This document shows, one piece after another, positions 7,774 to 15,548 of a stretch of DNA of 42,849 bases. Under the pieces are notes generated by a model. That model was not told the origin of the DNA. It made no database searches and saw only the letters and a program-made list of their open reading frames with translations. The DNA comes from Paenibacillus whitsoniae (GTDB lineage: Bacteria > Bacillota > Bacilli > Paenibacillales > NBRC-103111). The stretch is taken from contig NZ_RXHU01000072.1 of the NCBI RefSeq assembly GCF_003955665.1, positions 1-42,849 on the forward strand, in the 5' to 3' direction. The number at the start of each line of letters is the position of its first letter. Position 1 is the first letter of the stretch. Made by a program: the position numbers and the translations under genes.

Positions 7774-8802
7774 CTATTCGCTAAATCCCATAAGTTCCCC
7801 GAAATTCTGATACTTCTCAAAGCGCGCCAACACCTGGTTCACTTGCGACGCACGCTCTTCAACAGTTCCCCTAAGCAAAATATAGGGAATTCTTCGCATG
7901 GCGAGGTCGGCAAGGATTTGTTTTTGAAAAACGTTCCGCTGCACATCGCCCGATCGATCCCACGTATCCGCATACGGAATATCCGTGTCGCAGACGAACA
8001 CGAGATCGTAGCGGGCGGACGCCTGCACGGCAAGTTCGGTCAACCGAGGCGTCGCCGCCCCGTGGTAATACTGCGCAAACCGATACGTCGTGATCGCGTT
8101 CGTATCGACAAACAGCACCTCGCGCGCCTCTTGCACGAGCTGATCCTCCCGCGCCAGATGCCCCTCCGCGATCTCTTCCAGCTGCTCCGGCGTCAAGCGA
8201 CGCTCGATCTGATGCTGCTCCCAGTACTCCCGCCCGTATTCGGGCATCCAGACGGTGCCGTGCTGCTGCGCGAGGTGAGCGGCCAGCGTTGTTTTGCCGG
8301 TTGACGGTGCGCCAAGGAAGACAACCTTCAGGGCGAGGTCACGGTACACGACCGGGTCGAGCAAATGCCGGTTGTCGTACGGCGCCTGCCGTACCTGCGT
8401 GCCGGACACCGGTACCCGCGCCCGCTGCGGGTCGACCTGGCGGTTCTCCGCCTGCAAAGCTGCGCTCATATGCTCGCCGTAGAACTCGCTCGAGTAGAAG
8501 CGCGTGATCTGCTTCCCGCCAAGCAACCGGAGCATATAGGCTTCGTGCATGTGCTTGATCTCCGGCGTGTCGCCGATCTCCGTCGGGCCGTCCCACGCTT
8601 CAATCACCTGTACCTGCGGGTACAGCGTCCGAATCCAATTCGCCCGCACCGGCAAAGGAACCCGGATCGTTTCCGGGCAGTCGTAGATGACCACGATGAC
8701 TTCGTCATTTTCGCGTAATGCCGTTTCCACGACGAGCTGATGCCCGCGGTGAAAAGGCGCAAATTTGCCCAGCGTTAGACCTGTTGTGCGATGTTGTTCC
8801 AT
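7774..8802 (-). CDS. nadR: Bifunctional NadR-like NMN adenylyltransferase / ribosylnicotinamide kinase
   Basis: 342 residues in two parts. Residues 1-150 are a nucleotidyltransferase: GKFAPFHRGH (12-21) is the substrate-binding motif and SGTQVR (133-138) the ATP-binding one. Residues 158-342 are a P-loop kinase with GAPSTGKT (164-171), PEYGREYWE and the DTNAITTYRFAQYY block typical of the ribosylnicotinamide kinase of NadR. It would phosphorylate imported nicotinamide riboside to NMN and adenylate it to NAD. There is no N-terminal HTH, unlike enterobacterial NadR. The start at 8802 has GGAGGG 7 bases upstream and overlaps the end of pnuC by 28 bases. Confidence 0.92.
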   Translation of the reverse strand: MEQHRTTGLTLGKFAPFHRGHQLVVETALRENDEVIVVIYDCPETIRVPLPVRANWIRTLYPQVQVIEAWDGPTEIGDTPEIKHMHEAYMLRLLGGKQITRFYSSEFYGEHMSAALQAENRQVDPQRARVPVSGTQVRQAPYDNRHLLDPVVYRDLALKVVFLGAPSTGKTTLAAHLAQQHGTVWMPEYGREYWEQHQIERRLTPEQLEEIAEGHLAREDQLVQEAREVLFVDTNAITTYRFAQYYHGAATPRLTELAVQASARYDLVFVCDTDIPYADTWDRSGDVQRNVFQKQILADLAMRRIPYILLRGTVEERASQVNQVLARFEKYQNFGELMGFSE

Positions 8803-9446
8803 CGAGCGTCCCTCCTCTGCTCAGATTGGCGCAGCTCCCGTTTCCATGAAATGAAGCCGGCTGTGGCAATGAATAAAAAGATCACATACAAAAACGCGAA
8901 GGTGTACAGCTCCTTGTACGCATACATCGCGATAGACAGCACATCGACAGTAATCCAAATCAGCCAGTTCTCCAGTACCTTAGAGGAGAGGAGGAACTGG
9001 GCGATCATGCTGAGCGTCGCGATAAGCGCATCGGCGTAAGGAATCGACGCATCTGTGTACGTATGCAGAACGAACCCCCAAGCCCACGTCGCAGCCACCA
9101 AAACCACGGCCAGCGTCAACACAAGCCGCCGCGTGATTCTGCGGGTCGGACGAACCTGCGCCCCTTCCCGTTTGGTCAGCCAATAGATCCAGCCATACAC
9201 GCTAAGCACCAGAAAAAACAGCTGCAGCGTCATATCCGCATAGAGTTTGGCTTCCTCGAACGTGAAGAAAAAGCAGATGACATTCACAATGCCGATGGGC
9301 CATGCCCAGATGTTCTGCCGTGCGGTGAACCATACGCTCAACAGGCCGGTCGTGGTCGCGACGATTTCAAGTGTCGACGATGACGTGTAGACGGCGATCG
9401 CCACCGTCAGGATCAGGGCTGTAAACAGCGTCCAAACATTTTTCAT
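8775..9446 (-). CDS. pnuC: PnuC family nicotinamide riboside transporter
   Basis: 223 residues with about seven hydrophobic segments. It shows the PnuC features QNIWAWPIGIVNV and LYADMTLQLFFLVLSVYGWIYW and the late WIWITVDVLSIAMYAYK block. PnuC moves nicotinamide riboside by facilitated diffusion, trapped by kinase action, which is supplied by the overlapping nadR gene. GAGGAGGAG precedes the ATG. A promoter with an operator-like GACAATATC element is directly upstream (9497-9505), suggesting NrtR control. Confidence 0.93.
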   Translation of the reverse strand: MKNVWTLFTALILTVAIAVYTSSSTLEIVATTTGLLSVWFTARQNIWAWPIGIVNVICFFFTFEEAKLYADMTLQLFFLVLSVYGWIYWLTKREGAQVRPTRRITRRLVLTLAVVLVAATWAWGFVLHTYTDASIPYADALIATLSMIAQFLLSSKVLENWLIWITVDVLSIAMYAYKELYTFAFLYVIFLFIATAGFISWKRELRQSEQRRDARWNNIAQQV

Positions 9447-9469
9447 AAAAACTCCTCCTCTTTCAAATA

Positions 9470-9505
9470 AAAATGTATAATCTATATTATTAAATCGACA
9501 ATATC
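9470..9505 (-). promoter_or_regulatory. pnuC-nadR promoter with putative NrtR operator
   Basis: Minus strand: TTGTCG (-35) with 16 bases to TATACA (-10), overlapped by the sequence GATATTGTC (9497-9505). The same 9-mer occurs at the nrtR promoter and once inside the nrtR start region. It is the imperfect palindrome GAYAWTRTC. Confidence 0.55.
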
Positions 9506-9525
9506 AAATCACAAAAGAGAAGCGC

Positions 9526-10296
9526 CTAGCTATAAATCGACAGCTGAGGCGTCAAATCCGTAAACCGGTAAAGCTGAGCAGCCCGCTGGGAATAGCGGTT
9601 CGACTGCTTCGGCTGGCCGCTGCGATCGAGCACTTCCTCGATGATGCCTTTGCGGCTTTGTGTGGACGTGATTTTGCGAATGAAATTCCGCTCTTCAAAA
9701 TCCGGCACCACTGTCTGAATCACCTGATACAGCTCGCTGATCGTGAATTCTTCGGGCAGAAATTCCTTCGCGATCGTCGTCGTGAGCATTTTCTCGCGAA
9801 TTTTGCCCAGTGCGTCCGTCACGATTTCGCGATGATCGAACGCCAAATCCATCTGCAGCGCCTCTTCGACCGGGAACAAGCGCACATCGGCGGCATCGTC
9901 GTCCGCGCGGCGATTCGCCAACCACTTCTCATGAACCAACGCGAAAAACGCATGCGAGATGATCCATCCCCTCGGATCCCGGCCGGGCTTGCTATAGACG
10001 TTGAAATATTCCATATGCACGTCCGTGACGCCCGTTTCTTCCTGAAGCTCGCGGAGCGCGCAATCGTACATGCTTTCCGACTCGTTGCAGAAGCCGCCCG
10101 GCAGCGCCCACTGCCCCGCATACGGCCACCCTTTCCGCTGAATGAGGAGAATTTGGAGCTCGCGGATCGGCAGCGCTTTTTTCATTGTATTCTTCTCTGT
10201 TGACGTTATGCTGAAAATGACAATATCACTCGGCGCGCCGTCCGGCGTGCGGTATTTACTGGCGGAATAGTTGGATGCATTGTCGCTGGATTCCAT
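9526..10296 (-). CDS. nrtR: NrtR-type Nudix transcriptional regulator of NAD metabolism
   Basis: 256 residues. N-terminal KYRTPDGAPSDIVIF is followed by a Nudix domain with an intact box (GGFCNESES then RELQEETG, about residues 68-92). A C-terminal winged helix (about 165-235, FTISELYQVIQTVV and RNFIRKI) gives the NrtR architecture. NrtR proteins repress NAD genes and release DNA on binding ADP-ribose. Because the Nudix box is complete, hydrolase activity is possible too. GAGGTG lies 5 bases before the ATG. It sits directly upstream of pnuC-nadR on the same strand, the expected neighbour set. Operator-like motifs lie at 9497, 10219 and 10321. Confidence 0.88.
   Translation of the reverse strand: MESSDNASNYSASKYRTPDGAPSDIVIFSITSTEKNTMKKALPIRELQILLIQRKGWPYAGQWALPGGFCNESESMYDCALRELQEETGVTDVHMEYFNVYSKPGRDPRGWIISHAFFALVHEKWLANRRADDDAADVRLFPVEEALQMDLAFDHREIVTDALGKIREKMLTTTIAKEFLPEEFTISELYQVIQTVVPDFEERNFIRKITSTQSRKGIIEEVLDRSGQPKQSNRYSQRAAQLYRFTDLTPQLSIYS
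10219..10227. promoter_or_regulatory. Third copy of the NrtR operator-like motif, inside nrtR
   Basis: GACAATATC, within ATGACAATATCA, in codons 23-27 of nrtR. The 12-mer ATGACAATATCA is identical to the minus strand copy at the nrtR promoter. It could be an auxiliary operator, or coincidence imposed by the conserved DIVIF coding sequence. Confidence 0.3.
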
Positions 10297-10320
10297 GCAG
10301 GCACCTCGGTCTGTCGTAAT

Positions 10321-10357
10321 GATATTGTCATATTAACATTATTGATTGATGAGGTCA
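10321..10357 (-). promoter_or_regulatory. nrtR promoter with putative autoregulatory operator
   Basis: Minus strand: TTGACC (-35), 17 bases, TAATAT (-10), then immediately ATGACAATATCAT, a 13-base imperfect palindrome spanning the expected start of transcription (core 10321-10329). The location suits repression of nrtR by its own product. Confidence 0.6.
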
Positions 10358-10368
10358 AGAGGATTCCG

Positions 10369-11172
10369 CTAAAATGGGAAACCCGCTAGACGGCCTTGCG
10401 GAAGCGCAATGCCGAAATGCTTATGAAGCGCCGACAGGTACGCCTCCTCCGACTCCGGACGGAACGTCGTGACGCCTTCCCCTGTGAAAATGCGAAACTC
10501 CCCGCCCGCGACCGTATTTCGCCCCTCACGGGTGCGAACGGCAACAATCGGCGCTTGTCGGAACGGCGAATTCGGCGCCTGTTCACACCAGAACGTGGCG
10601 AACTGGAAATCGTCCAGAAACTGCGGCTCTTCGGTGAAAGAGTAAATATCTTTCCAGGCCTCGTCTTTCTTTTCGCTCAGCATCCAACCGTAAGCCGCAT
10701 CGCGCTTCAGCCTGTAGCACTCGTCACCCTGCACCTGCTCCAAGCCCTCTACCCAGGCGACCGGCTTGCGGGGGACAATGCCGCCGACGCCAACATCGCA
10801 CAAGTAGGTTACACCTTCTGCCTCCACTTGAAGCACATGGTGGCGACGCTTCGGGGGTGCGTCCAGCGCATGATCGCGCCAGAACCGGGCGACCAGGTCC
10901 GTGACTGGGTAGCCTAGCTCCCGCAGCAGCCAACCGAACAAAGCATTCAGCTCGAAACAGTAGCCGCCGCGCCCCCGTTCGACCACTTTGTCGTACACAG
11001 CCTCCGGGTCCAACGAGAGCGGGATGCCGCTTAAGATGTCCAAATTTTCATAGGGCACCGCATGCAAATGGCACTCCTGCAGCTCGGCAAGCGTCTTCGC
11101 GCTGCCGTCGAGGAGGCCGGTGAAGCCGATTCTATGGAGATAAGCTTGGATACGTGAATTCGTACTGGACAT
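10369..11172 (-). CDS. Arylamine N-acetyltransferase
   Basis: 267 residues, standard for the NAT family. The catalytic triad is visible: Cys72 in RGGYCFELN, His112 in RRHHVLQV and Asp126 in YLCDVGVGG. The N-terminal HAVPYENLDI block is also typical. It transfers acetyl (or similar acyl) from CoA to arylamines; in bacteria it can serve detoxification or secondary metabolism. The reading frame is open further upstream, but the start is placed at 11172 because AAGGAG lies 7 bases before this ATG. It begins 13 bases after the cbiA stop, so the two are probably cotranscribed; the functional link is unclear. Confidence 0.9.
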   Translation of the reverse strand: MSSTNSRIQAYLHRIGFTGLLDGSAKTLAELQECHLHAVPYENLDILSGIPLSLDPEAVYDKVVERGRGGYCFELNALFGWLLRELGYPVTDLVARFWRDHALDAPPKRRHHVLQVEAEGVTYLCDVGVGGIVPRKPVAWVEGLEQVQGDECYRLKRDAAYGWMLSEKKDEAWKDIYSFTEEPQFLDDFQFATFWCEQAPNSPFRQAPIVAVRTREGRNTVAGGEFRIFTGEGVTTFRPESEEAYLSALHKHFGIALPQGRLAGFPF

Positions 11173-11185
11173 GGGATCGCTCCTT

Positions 11186-12571
11186 CTACTCTCGGTATCT
11201 ATCGTACTTAAAAGCCGCGCAAGCCTGAATCCATCGCTGCACCAAGCCAGGTGACGAGGCAAAATGCACATGCGTGTAACCCGCAACCAAGTTCGCTTGC
11301 AGATAACCTTCTGGCTGGGTGCTCTTCCGCCCCTTCGTCGTGTAAGCAAACGGCAGCGGCTCGCCGCCATTCGGTTCAAAAACCGAGTAATGAAACTCAT
11401 GGCCTTTTGCCTGATCATGCGGCCCTAACAGAAAATTGCCCGCCGTTCCGGTAATTTCCCGATAACCCAGAGCGGCCAGCTTCGTCTGCATGGAGACTTT
11501 CCCAGGCACCACACCGAGCATAGGATACCTATTTCCGTGCGTGTCTTCGATGCTCTCAGTGAGATACATATAGCCGCCGCACTCGGCGAGTGTGGGCATG
11601 CCTGCCGTGATTGCTGCTGTGATGGAAGCCTTCGTCCGTGTATGCCGCATGAGGGTTTCGGCAAACTCCTCCGGAAATCCTCCGCCGATGTACAGGCCGT
11701 CCGCCTCTGCCGGTACCTCCTCTCCTGCCAATGGCGAGAAATAGAGCAGTTCCGCACCGTACGCCTCCAGCAGTTCAAGATTTTCCGGGTAATAAAAATT
11801 AAAAGCCGCGTCCTTGGCAATCGCGATCGTCACCGTCTTCGGCTGCTCCTCGGCGGGAAACAAGCTCTCCCTGAACGTAACCGGCTCGCATGCCGCCAGT
11901 TCGAAGAGGCGCTCCAAGTCGATTCGGGCAGTAACCAGCTCCGCAAGCCGATCGAAAAATGGAGCCAGCTCGCCCCGTTCAATCGAGGGCACGAGCCCCA
12001 AATGCCTTTCCGGCATGTGCAGCTTGGCCTCGCGCTCCAGGTACCCGAGCACAGGAATGCGGCATTCCTGCTCGATCGCTTCCTGGACAAGCCGGTAGTG
12101 CCCTTCGCTGCCGACTTGATTGGCAATGACGCCAACGATGCGGATGCCTGCCGCAAAGCTTTGGAAACCTTTTACAATCGCCGCTGCACTGCGCGCCATG
12201 CTCTGGCAGTTGACGACGAGCACAATCGGCGTGTCCAGAATCATGCCGATTTCGGCCGTGCTGCCTTCATTCGAGAGCGGGCTTCGTCCGTCAAAGAGCC
12301 CCATCACACCCTCAATAATTGAAATATCCGCGCCTTGGCTGCCTCGGCAGAACACCTCTCGGACCGTGTCATGGCTGAGCATCCAGCTGTCCAGGTTCCG
12401 CGAAGCCCTCCCCGTGACCGCCGTATGAAAGCTGGGATCGATGTAATCGGGCCCGCATTTAAAGCCCTGCACGGCATAACCCTTATGGCGAAAAGCGGCC
12501 ATGAGGCCCAGCGTCAGTGTTGTTTTGCCGACTCCACTGCCTGTGCCGGCGATTAGAATTCTTCTGTTCAT
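11186..12571 (-). CDS. cbiA: Cobyrinate a,c-diamide synthase (CbiA/CobB family)
   Basis: 461 residues. N-terminal P-loop domain: GTGSGVGKTT (9-18), FKCGPDYIDP (37-46) and IIEGVMGLFDG (85-95). C-terminal glutamine amidotransferase domain: GLYIGGGFPEE (292-302) and catalytic Cys331 in AECGGYMYL. It amidates the a and c side chains of cobyrinate in B12 synthesis. The start is the ATG at 12571, with AGGAGG 7 bases upstream, not the earlier in-frame ATG. No other corrin gene and no cobalamin riboswitch is near, which is unusual; a stand-alone copy could serve a split B12 pathway or another tetrapyrrole such as coenzyme F430-like amidation, though the sequence looks like ordinary CbiA. Confidence 0.9.
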   Translation of the reverse strand: MNRRILIAGTGSGVGKTTLTLGLMAAFRHKGYAVQGFKCGPDYIDPSFHTAVTGRASRNLDSWMLSHDTVREVFCRGSQGADISIIEGVMGLFDGRSPLSNEGSTAEIGMILDTPIVLVVNCQSMARSAAAIVKGFQSFAAGIRIVGVIANQVGSEGHYRLVQEAIEQECRIPVLGYLEREAKLHMPERHLGLVPSIERGELAPFFDRLAELVTARIDLERLFELAACEPVTFRESLFPAEEQPKTVTIAIAKDAAFNFYYPENLELLEAYGAELLYFSPLAGEEVPAEADGLYIGGGFPEEFAETLMRHTRTKASITAAITAGMPTLAECGGYMYLTESIEDTHGNRYPMLGVVPGKVSMQTKLAALGYREITGTAGNFLLGPHDQAKGHEFHYSVFEPNGGEPLPFAYTTKGRKSTQPEGYLQANLVAGYTHVHFASSPGLVQRWIQACAAFKYDRYRE

Positions 12572-12657
12572 GCTGGCACCTCCTATGGTCATCTTCCTAT
12601 TTAACGTAGTGGTGCGTCAACTGCTATAATAAAAATAACGAAAAGGAGTGGATACCG

Positions 12658-13818
12658 ATGACCCGATTAATCAATGCCTATATACGCAATGAAGAAGAAC
12701 GCGCCTGGACAGTCAAAATCGAGCAGTTAGCCGCCCGCTTCGCCGAGCGCGCCCCTCAGCATGACCGGGAAGGCTCCTTCCCGTTTGATAATTTTGCCGA
12801 CCTGCGCGAAGCCGGCTACCTCGCACTCACCGTGCCGCGCGAGTTCGGCGGCGAAGAGCGCTCGCTCTACGAGCTCGTGCTGCTGCAGGAGCGGCTGGCC
12901 TACGGCGACGGCTCGACGGCGCTCGCCGTCGGGTGGCACATCGGCCAGATGCTGCACCTGCGCACGACCCGCAAATGGCCGGAGGCCGTGTTTGCGGAGC
13001 TATGCCGCGCCGTCGTCGCGGACGGCGCCATGATCAACACGTTTGCCAGCGAAGCGGCATCCGGCAGCCCGAGTCGTGGCGGCAGGCCGGAGACGACCGC
13101 CGTCAAGACCGATGGCGGCTATGTCCTCACCGGCCGCAAAACCTTTTCCACGCTCGCCCCGATCCTCGACCGGTTCGCCCTCTCCGCCTACCTGCCGGAG
13201 GAGGATTGCACGGACGACTTCCTCGTGCACCGCAAGGACGGCGTGACGATGATCGAGACGTGGAACACGCTCGGCATGCGCGCGACGGGCAGTCACGACG
13301 TGGTCCTCGACCACGTGTTGGTGGAGGAACCCTATCGGCTGCGCAAGCAAGGGATCGACGACGGCGGCGGCTGGCTGCTGCACATCCCCGCCTGCTACTT
13401 GGGCATCGCGATGGCCGCGCGGGATTATGCGCTGGACTTCGCCCGCACGTATCGGCCCAACTCGCTGAGCGAGCCGATTGCGGCGCTGCCCGCCGTCCGG
13501 CACACCATCGCGGAGATGGAGATCGCCCTGCGGACGGCGCGCTCGCTCTTGTACACCGCAGCGGACCGCTGGGACCGCAGCGAAACGGCCAAAAGGCCGA
13601 TGCTCCGGGAAGAGCTCGGCCTGGCCAAATATGTCGCGACGAATCACGCGATTCAGGTTGTGGACCTGGCCATGCGCATCGTCGGCGCAGGCAGCTTGTC
13701 GCGCCAGCAGCCGCTGGAGCGGTACTACCGCGACGTGCGGGCGGGCCTGCACAACCCGCCGATGGACAGCACGGTGCAGCAGCTTTTGGCGGGATCGGCT
13801 TTGGCGGAGCAGGCGTAG
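12658..13818 (+). CDS. Acyl-CoA dehydrogenase family flavoprotein
   Basis: 386 residues with the three-part acyl-CoA dehydrogenase layout. An N-terminal helical domain (20-130) holds LTVPREFGGEERSLYELVLLQERLAYGDGSTALA. A middle beta domain (135-240) holds FASEAASGSPS and WNTLGMRATGSHDVVLDHV. The C-terminal helical domain (250-380) holds YVATNHAIQVVDLAMRIVGAGSLSRQQPLERYYRDVRAG. The middle and end motifs are closest to the DszC/SfnB-like subgroup, which often act as flavin-dependent monooxygenases instead of dehydrogenases. AAAGGAG precedes the ATG; a TATAAT -10 lies at about 12625. It is divergent from cbiA, and the substrate is unknown. Confidence 0.83.
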   Translation: MTRLINAYIRNEEERAWTVKIEQLAARFAERAPQHDREGSFPFDNFADLREAGYLALTVPREFGGEERSLYELVLLQERLAYGDGSTALAVGWHIGQMLHLRTTRKWPEAVFAELCRAVVADGAMINTFASEAASGSPSRGGRPETTAVKTDGGYVLTGRKTFSTLAPILDRFALSAYLPEEDCTDDFLVHRKDGVTMIETWNTLGMRATGSHDVVLDHVLVEEPYRLRKQGIDDGGGWLLHIPACYLGIAMAARDYALDFARTYRPNSLSEPIAALPAVRHTIAEMEIALRTARSLLYTAADRWDRSETAKRPMLREELGLAKYVATNHAIQVVDLAMRIVGAGSLSRQQPLERYYRDVRAGLHNPPMDSTVQQLLAGSALAEQA

Positions 13819-13841
13819 TCCTTTGTCCTTTGGGCGAGCTG

Positions 13842-14549
13842 CTAGAACAAATCGTCGTTGCTCCGGGCAGTTGCCCCCCGATCCCACTTCATAAAATATT
13901 CATAGCGGCCCAGCTTCGCCAGCGCCTCACGATCCGGCAGCCAGACCCACTCGTCGATTTCGGTCTGGCAGCGGTGCGCGCGGAAGGCGGCGAGCTTGGC
14001 TTTTAAATGCGCCTGCACATCGATGCGCACGATGTCCTGCGGCGCAAAGCCGAACCGCTCCGGCCGCGTCATCGCGTCGCCGAAGGAAATGAAGTACAGC
14101 GCCCCCTGCCGTCCGGTTCGCTGAAATGCCGCCGTCGTCGCCTTGCCGATGGCGCAGTGGTCCGGATGTCCGCCCAGCACCTCGTGGAACGTCAGGACGA
14201 CATCTGGCTGCACCTCCTCGATCAGCGCCGCGATGCGCGCGATCAAGCTTTCTTCCTCGACGAATTCGACCGTTTTGTCGCGTATATCGAAAAAAATCAG
14301 GCGCTTCACGCCCAGGTGCTCGCACGCCTCGCGGAGCTCGAGTTCACGGGCCGCCGCCATCGTCTCCCTGTTGAGATACGGCGGGTTGCCCATGCGCCGG
14401 CCCATATCGCCCCGTGTGGCGCTGACCAACGTGATCTCCACGCCTTCACTGGCATATTTGGCCAACGTGCCGCCGCAGATAAAGGACTCATCGTCCGGGT
14501 GCGCGAAGACGGCGAGCAGCTTCATGCCTTTGTTCTTCGTTATGTTCAT
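13842..14549 (-). CDS. bshB2: PIG-L type deacetylase, BshB2 (bacillithiol biosynthesis)
   Basis: 235 residues. The zinc-binding AHPDDE is at residues 16-21 and the second zinc motif GGHPDH at about 126-131. The GDMGRRMGNPPYLNRETM stretch matches the BshB2 subgroup (YojG of B. subtilis). It deacetylates GlcNAc-malate to GlcN-malate in bacillithiol synthesis, or bacillithiol S-conjugates. The stop of yojF and this start overlap by 4 bases (ATGA), the same gene pair as yojF-yojG in B. subtilis, which supports the assignment. There is no separate Shine-Dalgarno, so translation is probably coupled. An ATG at codon 9 is an alternative start. Confidence 0.88.
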   Translation of the reverse strand: MNITKNKGMKLLAVFAHPDDESFICGGTLAKYASEGVEITLVSATRGDMGRRMGNPPYLNRETMAAARELELREACEHLGVKRLIFFDIRDKTVEFVEEESLIARIAALIEEVQPDVVLTFHEVLGGHPDHCAIGKATTAAFQRTGRQGALYFISFGDAMTRPERFGFAPQDIVRIDVQAHLKAKLAAFRAHRCQTEIDEWVWLPDREALAKLGRYEYFMKWDRGATARSNDDLF

Positions 14550-14857
14550 TCCGGAAACGGCTCCTTTCCCAGGTGCAGCGCGACGTTCATTCGGCCGCGG
14601 TCGTCATACCCTGCCAGCAGCAGGCGCCCCTGCGCATCCACTTCATAGTGCGTGAGCGCCTCCATGCGCAGCCAGCCGTGTCCGTCATAACGGAGCGCAG
14701 CCCGATAAGGGCCGTCCCCCGCGATGAACGCGTGCGTCACGCTGATTTGGAAATTGCGAACGAACATGTAAGATGTCGCTTCGCTATGTACATAGACGTC
14801 GGCCCCGACGAAATTTTGGAGCTCTTGGGCAACTTGAGACTTATCGATAATGTTCAT
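14546..14857 (-). CDS. yojF: YojF family protein (DUF1806)
   Basis: 103 residues. Family features are VYVHSEATSYMF, AGDGPYRAALRYDGHGW and the highly conserved ALTHYEVDAQGRLLLAGYDDRGRMNVALHL. The function is unknown, but the gene is always found next to bshB2 and is assumed to act with it. It is the first gene of the two-gene unit, with a weak ribosome binding site (AGTGAG). Confidence 0.88.
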   Translation of the reverse strand: MNIIDKSQVAQELQNFVGADVYVHSEATSYMFVRNFQISVTHAFIAGDGPYRAALRYDGHGWLRMEALTHYEVDAQGRLLLAGYDDRGRMNVALHLGKEPFPE

Positions 14858-14929
14858 GATGTTAGCTCACTTTTCTATAAGATTAGGTTGCTCTCCTATC
14901 GTATCATAAAAAGCGGCTTTGAACGCAGA

Positions 14930-14967
14930 AAAACCGCCCATCTCCTGCGCGGAGATGAACGGTTTAT
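14930..14967 (-). terminator. Terminator of the DUF805 gene
   Basis: Minus strand: AAACCG-TT-CATCTCC-GCGCA-GGAGATG-GG-CGGTTT then TTTC. The paired arms are 6 and 7 bp around a small internal loop; it starts 8 bases after the stop at 14975. Confidence 0.75.
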
Positions 14968-14974
14968 GCGAACG

Positions 14975-15325
14975 CTAGCCAAATTGCTTCGGATTCGGCC
15001 CGTAATGATTATCGTACGGATCACTGTCCTGGCAAGAGAAGACGAGCAGAATAATGCCACCGATAATTGGAATCAGCCCGATCAAGAGCCACCAAGCGCT
15101 TCTTCCCGTATCGTGCAGTCTGCGAAAGGACAGAGCCAGCGACGGCAGCAGCGTACCTAGCGAATACATAATGCTTAGTACCAAAGGTATACCTAGCATG
15201 TTCTCTAGGATGCCAAGCATCACACCCGCCATCAGATTAAAAAGGAAAAACATCCAGTATTCTTTGCGCCGCGCCCTCCCGGAGAACCCCACGTAATTTT
15301 GCAGCACGTTTACATACCAATCCAT
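14975..15325 (-). CDS. DUF805 family membrane protein
   Basis: 116 residues from the ATG at 15325, chosen because GGAGGG lies 9 bases upstream; the frame is open for 12 more codons without a site. It shows the DUF805 signature FSGRARRKEYWMFFLFN near the N-terminus, four hydrophobic segments, and the late RRLHDTGRSAWWLLIGLIP motif. The function of the family is unknown. Monocistronic, with a terminator. Confidence 0.88.
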   Translation of the reverse strand: MDWYVNVLQNYVGFSGRARRKEYWMFFLFNLMAGVMLGILENMLGIPLVLSIMYSLGTLLPSLALSFRRLHDTGRSAWWLLIGLIPIIGGIILLVFSCQDSDPYDNHYGPNPKQFG

Positions 15326-15452
15326 TTGGACAAACCCTCCATTATTTTCGCAAAAATCCAACTTTTATCGACTTTATTTTACAGAAATCCTGGCAAATGT
15401 TGATAAAGTTCTGCGAAAATCTCGATAAAGATTTCATAAAGTCCTCCGCTCC

Positions 15453-15469
15453 CTCAACCGACGGTTGAG
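15453..15469. promoter_or_regulatory. 17-bp palindrome upstream of the XRE-methyltransferase gene
   Basis: CTCAACCG-A-CGGTTGAG, a perfect palindrome with one central base, 28 bases before the -35 of the promoter at 15497. The same region has repeated GATAAAG elements (15399-15440). It is a plausible operator for the downstream HTH protein or another regulator. Confidence 0.5.
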
Positions 15470-15496
15470 TTTTCCTAAAAATCAAATACCGCGTTA

Positions 15497-15525
15497 TTGT
15501 TCGTATCGTGACCTATCACTACAAT
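15497..15525 (+). promoter_or_regulatory. Promoter of the XRE-methyltransferase gene
   Basis: TTGTTC (15497-15502), 17 bases, TACAAT (15520-15525), 24 bases before the ATG. Confidence 0.6.
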
Positions 15526-15548
15526 GGAGTACATAAGGAGCGTGACCG

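Noticed and set aside
12572..12657. Cobalamin riboswitch before cbiA
   Set aside because: Only 86 bases lie between cbiA and the divergent gene, too few for the aptamer, and the B12 box is not seen.
13000..13887. Minus-strand frame of 295 codons antisense to the acyl-CoA dehydrogenase
   Set aside because: It is a composition-driven shadow of the real gene without a ribosome binding site or known domain.
12933..14006. Long reading frame of 357 codons on the plus strand
   Set aside because: It overlaps the acyl-CoA dehydrogenase gene and bshB2 in other frames; it is a GC-rich shadow with Arg/Ala/Gly-rich content and no family similarity.
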